Of a DNA stretch of 39,577 nucleotides, positions 1 through 7,056 are shown piece by piece. The stretch comes from an uncultured Chloroflexales bacterium. Its GTDB lineage: Bacteria > Chloroflexota > Chloroflexia > Chloroflexales > Chloroflexaceae. A program made the translations under genes and the position numbers. Each line of letters starts with the position of its first letter. Position 1 is the stretch's first letter. The DNA is taken from NCBI GenBank assembly GCA_937925925.1, contig CALANA010000118.1, positions 1 to 39,577 on the forward strand, read 5' to 3'. The notes beneath the pieces are model-generated. The model did no database searches and had not been told where the DNA came from. It saw only the letters and a program-made list of their open reading frames with translations.

Positions 1-118
1 CCGCGACAGCTCGTTCCAGGGGAAGTCTTCTGGTCGTATGCGTAAGCGTACGACAAACCAAAGGATGCGGAATGGCTACGTCAAATTGGTATAACACGTC
101 TATGAGGAGACTGGCGCA
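1..118. other. window edge; possible 3' end of a plus-strand gene
   Basis: No complete gene fits here. Plus-strand frame 1 is open from the window edge to a TAA at 43-45 and would give a short tail ending in Phe-Trp-Ser-Tyr-Ala, so bases 1-45 could be the last codons of a gene convergent with the J-domain gene. An imperfect dyad lies at about 29-60 (TCGTATGC then GTAA then GCGTACGA) and overlaps that stop. Nothing else is supported. Confidence 0.2.
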
Positions 119-1639
119 CTACGGGGTATCAGCCAGTGCCCGTAATTCTAGATTATCAAAAAAGGCTTCGGTTATCACTGCACCAGGAGACACGACCAGG
201 CCATAGAGTTGCGTGGCCGGTGCATCAACGATCATCCGGGTTACGCGCTGATTGTTAATAAACAACTCAACCTCGTTCCCGCTCAGTTGGGCGGTGAGGC
301 GATTGGTTGCTGTGCGTTGAATTGACTGAGTCTGCCCTTCGGCCAGAATACGCAACCCACCCCCAATCCATTGTTCAAACCAGTAGGTTTGTTGTTCGGG
401 ATCGATCAGAAATGCCAGATAATTGCTGCCATCAACAAAGCGAAAGATCAGGCCCCCGGCACCACCGCTGACCTGTGTATCGACCCCGATACTGAAGTCG
501 GTGACATCACCAATGAACGCGGTGCGGTAACTCCAGATCTGACCGACGCCTGGCTGCGCAGAAATAGCATAGCGCCCATTCGCCAGGCCAACGCTCCAGC
601 CCAATCCTTGTATTTCGGCCCAACCCTGTGGATCGAGAAAATCATAAGCAGACAACAAGGTGCCTGGTGTAAAATCGACGGCAACAATTGGTGCTGTCGG
701 CACCGGTGTGGCCGTAGCTGGCAATGGTGTCGCTGTTGCTGGTACAATCGTAGCGGTGGCGGTCGCCGGACGTGGTGTGGCGGTTGCCGGGGGCGGCGTG
801 GCGGTTGCCGGACGTGGGGTGGCGGTCGCCGGGAGCGGCGTGGCGGTTGCTGGCACCAGGGTGGCGGTCGCCGGGAGCGGCGTGGCGGTCGCTGGCACCA
901 GGGTGGCGGTCGCCGGGCGCAGGGTACTGGTTGGTGATTGTATATCACCCGTCGCCTCAAAGTCGGATGCTGGTGACTGCGCGATGAGCGTCGCTGTTAC
1001 AGTAGGTGCCACATTTCCAGCCACCAGCATTGGTTCGCGCCGTAGCCACAGCACCACGACTAATAATCCAATCACCACCACTCCACTGCCACCAAAGAAC
1101 AACAAGGGTGGGATCGCACGTAACGAGCCAGCACGCCGACGCTGATCGGCATCAGGTGCCATACGTTGGGCAGACTGGGCCTGGGCTAGCAACGCGGCAC
1201 TATCGCGATAAAACGGGTTGATCTGTTGCAGTTGTCGCAGCAACGTGATGGCTTCTGCATAGCGTCGCGCTTTGAGGTGCGCCTGGGCCTGGGTATACAG
1301 AGTTGCCTGTTGATCGCCTCCGGGAGCGGGCGATGCAGGTGCTGGTCCGGGTGTCTCAACCTCAGGCGGCCAGTTCCTGTTAGCCTGGCGTGAGGGAGCG
1401 ATCGAACGACTGCGATCATACAGTTGCCGCTCGCGGAAGTTGCTTAACACCCGATAGGCCTCGTTGAGGCGCTGGGTGCGCTGGCTGGCATAGCTCTGTT
1501 CAGCGGGCGATGTATGCGTATAGCGGTCAGGGTGGTAGCGCGTTACCTGCTGACGATACGCACGTTTGATCTCATCGGTTGAGGCACCCGGTGCTATCCC
1601 CAGCAGTTCATAATAATCGAGTTGCTCGAAATCTTCCAT
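119..1639 (-). CDS. membrane-anchored J-domain protein with TPR-like segment and extracytoplasmic beta domain
   Basis: Seen: an N-terminal J domain at about residues 8-76 with the HPD tripeptide in YHPDRY, then a Pro/Ala-rich spacer. A short TPR-like helical pair follows at about 112-155. One strong membrane helix sits at about 176-198 and ends in Leu-Arg-Arg. A low-complexity linker built on PATAT repeats covers about 235-315. The last 180 residues form a beta-rich domain resembling LamG/3-keto-disaccharide-hydrolase folds. Known: the HPD loop stimulates the ATPase of DnaK-type Hsp70. Inferred: the J domain faces the cytoplasm and the C-terminal domain lies outside. I chose the ATG at 1637-1639 because the J domain begins right after it; in-frame ATGs at 1679-1681 and 1670-1672 are alternatives. 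No start has a good ribosome binding site. A TATAAC -10-like box lies at 1696-1701. The ligand of the outer domain is unknown. Confidence 0.82.
   Translation of the reverse strand: MEDFEQLDYYELLGIAPGASTDEIKRAYRQQVTRYHPDRYTHTSPAEQSYASQRTQRLNEAYRVLSNFRERQLYDRSRSIAPSRQANRNWPPEVETPGPAPASPAPGGDQQATLYTQAQAHLKARRYAEAITLLRQLQQINPFYRDSAALLAQAQSAQRMAPDADQRRRAGSLRAIPPLLFFGGSGVVVIGLLVVVLWLRREPMLVAGNVAPTVTATLIAQSPASDFEATGDIQSPTSTLRPATATLVPATATPLPATATLVPATATPLPATATPRPATATPPPATATPRPATATATIVPATATPLPATATPVPTAPIVAVDFTPGTLLSAYDFLDPQGWAEIQGLGWSVGLANGRYAISAQPGVGQIWSYRTAFIGDVTDFSIGVDTQVSGGAGGLIFRFVDGSNYLAFLIDPEQQTYWFEQWIGGGLRILAEGQTQSIQRTATNRLTAQLSGNEVELFINNQRVTRMIVDAPATQLYGLVVSPGAVITEAFFDNLELRALADTP
690..930 (-). 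repeat. in-gene tandem repeat encoding PATAT linker
   Basis: Short GC-rich repeats built on a GGTGTGGCGGTTGCCGG-like core recur here. They encode the Thr/Pro/Ala linker of the J-domain protein and open long spurious frames on both strands. Such a tract is likely to vary in copy number between strains. Confidence 0.8.
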
Positions 1640-2202
1640 GCATACCAGAACCGTGTGCTGACCAGCCTGCATGCTGCGCAATCAGACACAACGGTGTTAT
1701 ATTGCAAGACTGAATAAGCTATAGAAAAGTGGGACATCCACCCACTGTTTTCGCCTACGATAGTGTGGAAGAAACCTTTTTTCCTCACATTGAAAATATG
1801 GGAAGCAAAACAAAAAAGTACCGCTCTGCCGTAGGCGAAAAAGACGTTAGCAACAAGCGACTGTCGTGCCTTGTATAGGAGTCCAGGCTGAAACCTGGAC
1901 AGTGCTGCCAGATACGCCAATAGGAGCCAGGCTGGAGCCTGGACAGAGTACGACCCAGGCTCCAGCCTGGACTTCCGTTTATAATTAGCTGCCAGATACG
2001 CCAATGCGTGCGTATCTGTCGTACCTCGTATAGGAGTACAGGTTTAAGCCTGGACAGAGTACGACCCAGGCTCCAGCCTGGACTCCCGTTTATAATAAGC
2101 CTGGACTGCCGTGTATAATCAGGATCGGCTTGCTCTAGCCTCTCTTCCAACCGCCGTTATTATAGCATACTGGCGCGTGATTGGAATGGTTGTGGGGGCA
2201 GA
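1640..2202. repeat. intergenic palindromic repeats (CCAGGCT..AGCCTGG family)
   Basis: This 560-base spacer has no supported gene. From about 1875 to 2115 it carries at least six copies of a short palindrome, for example CCAGGCTGGAGCCTGG near 1926 and CCAGGCTCCAGCCTGG near 1951 and 2065. They are separated by GGAGT/GGACT and GTATAGGAGT-like links and by TACGCCAATA or GTTTATAAT segments, which are themselves repeated. The frames open across this stretch are products of the repeats. The palindromes resemble REP elements and may fold in RNA read from either side. Confidence 0.75.
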
Positions 2203-4068
2203 TCAACCAATCCGGGCCGTTTGGAAAGAAAACTCAACACTGCGCTGAATATGCGCAACCGAGCGAAACGCACGCTTTAGCTCTTGCTGTTCCAATTTAC
2301 TGAGACGTGAGACTGGCATCTGATTGGTGGGTTGTTCACCGGACTGGATCTGCCGATACTGGTGGCGTAGGCGCAGCAAGTTGATGGTTTCAAACGCGGC
2401 GATCAACTCTTCCGCGCCCGTTTCGCTCAAACTGCTCCGGCCAGCCGCCAGCCGCAACCGGGCCAGCGTATTGACTTCGGCACTGCCGGCCTCCAGCGCA
2501 AAGAGGCGCGCCAGATCGACAATCAACGCCGAGCCGCGCTCCTTCAGATCGATCAAATCACGGGTCGTGCCATGGTGTTCGACCACAAACTGACGGAAAA
2601 AGCCGATAGGCGGTGATTGGCGCAGCGCTGCCCGCGCCAGGCGGCTCAAGAAGATCCGTTCTTTACGACCGGACACAATAATAGGGCGCAAAACATGCTC
2701 AACATCTAATTCCCCATACACGCGTCGGTAATCAAAGAAGATGCCCACCCGCAGGAGTGCCTCCTCTTCCGGCAGGTGGATCCAGCGCCGAAAATAGTCT
2801 TGCCAGATCGACAACGGTTGCCGCCATTCAGGGTTGGTCGCCATGATATTGCCGGGACAGCGGGGAAAGCCACATGCTACCAGCCGCTCCACCACACGTT
2901 CAGCCAGCGCCAGAAAGTAGCTCTCGGCCGACGCCGGCGCAAGATCGGCATAGACCAGCGCATTATCCTGATCGGTACGCAACGTCTGCTCGTGCCGCCC
3001 TTCACTACCCAGTACCAGCCAGGCATACGGACACGGTGGTGGGCCGAGATCGGTTTCCGCATCACGCAACAGGCGTGTGAGTAACGCATCATGGGCCACC
3101 GCCACGACCTGCCCAATATCGCTGACTCGTGCGCCGGTATCGAGCAACGCCCCGACCGTCGTTGCCACCTGGTCGGCGTAGGCTCGCAAATCAGCGGTTG
3201 TCCGCGCCCGCCAGAGCTGATCGGCCAGAAAAAGGGGACTGCGACTCTGGCGACGGAGAATATCGGTGTCGGTGACAACACCGATGACGTTCCCATTTTC
3301 GGTAACAGGAATATGATGAAACTTACGTTCCAGCATCAACAACAACGCCTCAAACACCAGCCGCTCACCGGATAAGGTCAGCGCCGGCGCAGTCATCACG
3401 GCAGAGACGGGCGTGGCATCACTCAAGCCACAGGCTAGCACGCGACTGCGCAGATCGCGGTCGGTAATAATCCCCGGTGGCGTGAGATCAACAATCAGGC
3501 ACGAGAGGTAGCGATCCCGCATAATCTGTGCCGCCTCACGCACGGTGGTATCAGGCGCTATCAGGATCGCCTCGTGTTGCTCCAAGTCACGCAGCCGGGT
3601 TTGAAACAGTTCGGGAAGCACACCCGGACGCCGATCCTGAAACGCATTGCCCAGGCGCTCAATCGCCGAGGTGGTGATAAACTGTCCAAACACGGGAAAG
3701 TCCCGACACAGTTGATAAAACATCGCTGCCGGTAGCAGGTAGAGCAATGTTTTGCCACGGGCGCGACTGGTGACAATCGGGGGGCGGCGGCGAATCAACG
3801 AAGGATGCCCAAAAATCTCGCCTTCTTCGAGGGTATCGACCACGGTGCGTACCGGCCCATCTTCACGCAACAGATCGACAATCCCCTCCCGAATAATATA
3901 CAGGTATGCTGCCGGTTTTCCGCCATATACCAGAATATCCTGTCCAGCGGCGAACTCTTCCACATGGATGGCGTTGGCAATACGCTGCACCTGTTCGGGT
4001 GGTAACTGGCTGAACGGGAGCCGTTGCCGAAGAAAATGGGTAATTTCTTCTAAGGTATGGATAGACAT
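2203..4068 (-). CDS. cNMP-binding / CBS-pair / DUF294 nucleotidyltransferase-like signalling protein
   Basis: Seen: a cyclic-nucleotide-binding fold at about residues 10-125 (GEIFG stretch), then two CBS motifs at about 165-285. A DUF294 nucleotidyltransferase-like core follows at about 300-440 with GSEGRHEQTLRTDQDNAL, the signature of this family and related to GlnD. A helical DUF294 C-terminal domain ends the protein. Known: DUF294 proteins of this layout often sit beside sodium:solute symporters of the DUF4212 type, as here. Inferred: it senses nucleotide or energy state and modifies or gates the neighbouring transporter; the target is not shown. I chose the ATG at 4066-4068 (MSIHTLEE) because the earlier in-frame residues do not look like this fold; there is no strong ribosome binding site. 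It lies about 520 bases downstream of the symporter gene on the same strand. Confidence 0.88.
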   Translation of the reverse strand: MSIHTLEEITHFLRQRLPFSQLPPEQVQRIANAIHVEEFAAGQDILVYGGKPAAYLYIIREGIVDLLREDGPVRTVVDTLEEGEIFGHPSLIRRRPPIVTSRARGKTLLYLLPAAMFYQLCRDFPVFGQFITTSAIERLGNAFQDRRPGVLPELFQTRLRDLEQHEAILIAPDTTVREAAQIMRDRYLSCLIVDLTPPGIITDRDLRSRVLACGLSDATPVSAVMTAPALTLSGERLVFEALLLMLERKFHHIPVTENGNVIGVVTDTDILRRQSRSPLFLADQLWRARTTADLRAYADQVATTVGALLDTGARVSDIGQVVAVAHDALLTRLLRDAETDLGPPPCPYAWLVLGSEGRHEQTLRTDQDNALVYADLAPASAESYFLALAERVVERLVACGFPRCPGNIMATNPEWRQPLSIWQDYFRRWIHLPEEEALLRVGIFFDYRRVYGELDVEHVLRPIIVSGRKERIFLSRLARAALRQSPPIGFFRQFVVEHHGTTRDLIDLKERGSALIVDLARLFALEAGSAEVNTLARLRLAAGRSSLSETGAEELIAAFETINLLRLRHQYRQIQSGEQPTNQMPVSRLSKLEQQELKRAFRSVAHIQRSVEFSFQTARIG

Positions 4069-4592
4069 AGTGGTTATATCAACTCTGGATCTGATTGGCT
4101 GGGGACAAGTATAGAGGGAAAGCACCCTTTTCGTCAAACCGGGCACGAGGCGCGAGGGGTAGCGCGTCCCTCCGGGGTGCGTGCGGCCATCGGAGACCTG
4201 GTGGGCGATGCCGATCCGCTGCGCACGCGGTGAGATGGTTCGCGGCGCATTCCCACGTTACCACTCCTCTCCCGGCAGGGTAGCGGTCACGGTTGCTCAC
4301 AGCCATCCTGCCCGGCTCACCATGACATGGATATGCATAGGCGCGGCGATGAGGCGCGGATGCGTGAGGTGTGCGGCAATGAGGCGCGTGCCGTAGCGCG
4401 TCCCTCCGGGGTGCGGCGGCCATCGAGAACGTGGTGGGCAATGATGGGGTGCGTGGCGCAGATGCGTGATGCGATGAGGTGATGAAGCGTTAGAACGGAG
4501 ACGCTTTTGCGGGAACACGGTAGCCCGTTGCTTGTGCTACCGTACTCCCGCTTCAACGTACTACCGTGTCAACATAGCAGCAACCACTATGA
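4069..4592. repeat. 524-base intergenic region with a duplicated repeat and a hairpin
   Basis: No gene is supported. A 22-base direct repeat (core AGCGCGTCCCTCCGGGGTGC) occurs at about 4160-4181 and 4394-4415, each followed by a GGCCATCG-GA-CGTGGTGGGC-like tail, so about 70 bases are duplicated. A hairpin with arms ACGGTAGC (4517-4524) and GCTACCGT (4536-4543) lies downstream of the symporter stop. It has no T run and so is not a typical intrinsic terminator. Confidence 0.6.
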
Positions 4593-6335
4593 TTAGTGCG
4601 CTGCCGCCGATCCCGCGCCACGAGGCACACGTACCGACTCGACCAGATCCTGGATTTCCTGCGGTGGTGCGGCAGTGGCCCGTGAGACAATCAGCGTTAC
4701 TGCGAAATTCAGGATCGCGCCGATTGTGCCAATGCCCTGGGCGGTGATGCCAAAGAATGGCCCCATCAACGGTTCAGCGGTACCGAAGATTTTGACCGAT
4801 TGCATCATCAAAATCATCACCATCGTGAAAATCAAGCCTACTAACATACCGGCGATTGCGCCCTTGTCGTTCGCTCGCTTATCAAAAATACCTAGCACGA
4901 TGATCGGGAAGAAGCTGGCCGCTGCCAGGCCAAAGGCAAACGCGACCACCTCGGCCACAAAGCCAGGCGGATTAATGCCAAAGTAACCGGCGGCGATCAC
5001 CCCAAGGAAAATCACAATTCGACCGACCAGCAGGCGTAATCCCTCGCTGGCGTTCGGGTTGATCAGGCGGTAGTAGATGTCGTGCGAGAAGGCGCTCGAA
5101 ATCACCAGCAGCAGGCCTGACGCGGTGGAGAGCGCCGCTGCCAGACCCCCAGCCGCCACGAGCGCAATCACAAAGGCGGGCAGCCGCGCCACTTCTGGGG
5201 TTGAGAGGACGATAATATCATTGTCAATCGTTGCGTGGGCAAACGTTGTTCCTTTGTCATTCGCCTGCATACTGATCTGCCCATCCTGGTTCACGAAGCT
5301 AATCAAGCCAGTGCGCTGCCAGGATGAAGCCCATTCGATGTCTCTGCCTTGCGCATCTTGCAGGTTGAGAATTTCACGCCCGGCAACCGTCTCGGTCGAT
5401 ACAACCCGCGCGCCATGGAGCGTATTAAGCAGGTTGTAGCGTGCGAATACCGCTACCGCCGGGGCGGTGGTATACAGCAGGGCAATAAACAGCAAGGCCC
5501 AGCCCGCCGAGTAGCGTGCGGCCCGCACGTTCGGCACGGTGTAGAAGCGTACAATGACATGCGGCAGGCCAGCCGTACCGATCATCAGCGCAACCGTGAT
5601 CATAAACACATCAATCGGTTTACGATTGGCAAAGGGTTCGGTATATTCCCGGAACCCTAAATCGATCTGGATCTGATTTAACTTACCGGTAATATCGCTA
5701 AAGACCAGGCTTAATTGCGGGATTGGATTTCCGGTTAAAATCACAGCAATTGCCACCGCCGGAATGAGATACGCAATGATCAAGACCACATACTGGGCGA
5801 CCTGCGTCCAGGTAATCCCTTTCATCCCACCCAACACGGCAAAGAAGGCCACAATAACCATCCCCAGCACTACACCCCAGGTGATGTCCAGGCCCAGGAA
5901 GCGGCTAAAGACCACGCCGACACCACGCATCTGCCCGGCCACATACGTCAGCGAGACGAACACCGCCGCAATCGCCGCCACCCCACGCGCCGTCTTAGAG
6001 TAGTAGCGGTCGCCCACAAAGTCGGGCACGGTATACTTGCCGAACTTACGCAGATAGGGTGCAAGCAGCAGCGCCAGCAGCACATAGCCGCCCGTCCAGC
6101 CCATGAGGTAGATCGAGCCATCGAAGCCTAATACCGAAATCAAACCCGCCATTGAAATAAACGAGGCCGCTGACATCCAGTCCGCAGCAGTGGCCGCCCC
6201 ATTCGCAATCGCCGGCACACCCTGCCCCGCAACATAGAAGCCCTTGGTGTCTTTCACGCGTGATGCATAGCCAATATAGATGTAAATACCAAAGGTCAGA
6301 ATCACCAGAATATACGTCCAGGTCTGGGCATCCAT
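4593..6335 (-). CDS. sodium:solute symporter, large subunit (DUF4212-associated, acetate-permease-like)
   Basis: Seen: a highly hydrophobic protein of 580 residues with the solute:sodium symporter (SSS) core, about 12-13 membrane segments, and the conserved stretches WMSAASFISMAG and GYVLLALLLAPYLRKFGKYT. A hydrophilic insert lies at about residues 305-375. Known: SSS proteins couple sodium entry to uptake of a solute, and the subgroup paired with DUF4212 proteins is usually annotated as a putative carboxylate (acetate-like) carrier. The ATG at 6333-6335 is chosen because AAGGAGGT ends 6 bases before it; the upstream GTG at 6339-6341 sits directly against that site. It follows the DUF4212 gene by 12 bases, so the two are surely co-transcribed. 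The substrate is inferred from family only. Confidence 0.9.
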   Translation of the reverse strand: MDAQTWTYILVILTFGIYIYIGYASRVKDTKGFYVAGQGVPAIANGAATAADWMSAASFISMAGLISVLGFDGSIYLMGWTGGYVLLALLLAPYLRKFGKYTVPDFVGDRYYSKTARGVAAIAAVFVSLTYVAGQMRGVGVVFSRFLGLDITWGVVLGMVIVAFFAVLGGMKGITWTQVAQYVVLIIAYLIPAVAIAVILTGNPIPQLSLVFSDITGKLNQIQIDLGFREYTEPFANRKPIDVFMITVALMIGTAGLPHVIVRFYTVPNVRAARYSAGWALLFIALLYTTAPAVAVFARYNLLNTLHGARVVSTETVAGREILNLQDAQGRDIEWASSWQRTGLISFVNQDGQISMQANDKGTTFAHATIDNDIIVLSTPEVARLPAFVIALVAAGGLAAALSTASGLLLVISSAFSHDIYYRLINPNASEGLRLLVGRIVIFLGVIAAGYFGINPPGFVAEVVAFAFGLAAASFFPIIVLGIFDKRANDKGAIAGMLVGLIFTMVMILMMQSVKIFGTAEPLMGPFFGITAQGIGTIGAILNFAVTLIVSRATAAPPQEIQDLVESVRVPRGAGSAAAH

Positions 6336-6347
6336 GGTCACACCTCC

Positions 6348-6635
6348 TTATTCGTGTACGTCAAACTTATTATCAATTCCATCCATCAATTTGGCGTAGA
6401 CGAAGATCAAGACCACAAAGGTGATCATTGATCCCTGGTGCGCAAACCAGAAACTTAAGGGTACCTGACCAAGGTTAATGGTAACGAGGGGTCGAGCCAG
6501 AATAATGCCCGCCACATATGAAACAAGCGCCCAGATCGCAAGGAGAATGAAAATCAGCCGAACATTGGCCTTCCAATAGGCGATCGCCTTCTCCTCACCA
6601 CCTTCAACCACCGCCACTTTACGTCCCGTTGCCAT
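6348..6635 (-). CDS. DUF4212 sodium:solute symporter small subunit
   Basis: Seen: 95 residues, two membrane helices, and the family signature YWKANVRLIFILLAIW at about residues 20-35, then a PLSFWFAHQGS segment and a second helix ending in YAKLMDGIDNKFDV. Known: DUF4212 proteins are two-helix partners of a distinct SSS subgroup and are encoded just upstream of the large subunit. A good ribosome binding site (TAGGAGGAA) lies 8-10 bases before the ATG. The promoter seems to lie over 300 bases upstream, next to the 11-base phased repeats at 6991-7018, which would leave a long leader. Confidence 0.92.
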   Translation of the reverse strand: MATGRKVAVVEGGEEKAIAYWKANVRLIFILLAIWALVSYVAGIILARPLVTINLGQVPLSFWFAHQGSMITFVVLIFVYAKLMDGIDNKFDVHE

Positions 6636-7056
6636 GTCCTGTTCCTCCTACCAGGTTCAAATGCTTCCTCTTGCCGTTTACTTGAGACTATCGGTCTGTA
6701 CAGATGGTTCTGAATACATGCCTACGTATTGGTATCGGTCTTAGTAAAGGAGAACCGCATCCACGCGATACTCCGCGCTGCACCAACCGTTTACTGCTGT
6801 TCTAACTCATCAACGGCTTCCCACTTCCCCAATGAGCCAGGTATCTTGCAGCAAACAGCGGCCATACGGATGCACAGGTACGGTTCCTGGGCGCACCTCC
6901 TTTCGGTCAAAGTGTTCTCTGATCAGGATGTTCACAAATGGAGAAAAAAATGAGATAGCTCTATCGTAAACGAGCGCTTTAAGCTGCTGATAAAGTCTCT
7001 GTAAAGTTTTCGTAAAGTTGCTGCGGCATTGTTGAAGGCTCGTCTCGTCGCTGACG
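6636..7056 (-). promoter_or_regulatory. control region of the split symporter operon
   Basis: A 421-base gap without a convincing gene. Reading the minus strand, three ACTTTA hexamers occur at exactly 11-base spacing (plus-strand TAAAGT at 6991, 7002 and 7013). A TACGAT -10-like box follows at 6963-6968, then a T-rich stretch. If that is the start region, the transcript carries a leader of about 320 bases. A free-standing ribosome binding site (AAAGGAGGT, ending near 6896) is followed only by short open frames of about 20-25 codons, which I do not call as genes. Confidence 0.5.
6991..7018 (-). promoter_or_regulatory. triple 11-base-phased direct repeat upstream of the split symporter
   Basis: Plus-strand TAAAGT occurs at 6991-6996, 7002-7007 and 7013-7018, with exactly 5 bases between copies. 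On the coding strand this is ACTTTA-N5-ACTTTA-N5-ACTTTA, like the phased boxes of PhoP/PhoB-type regulators. It shares a TTAC core with the repeats upstream of the regulator gene. A role in activating the DUF4212-SSS operon is inferred. Confidence 0.5.

Noticed and set aside
371-1145. Plus-strand and alternate minus-strand proteins rich in Gly, Arg, Val or Pro
   Set aside because: They are other reading frames of the PATAT-coding repeats of the J-domain gene.
4079-4556. Frames of 70-120 codons between the DUF294 and symporter genes
   Set aside because: They are made by a duplicated GC-rich repeat and show no domain features.
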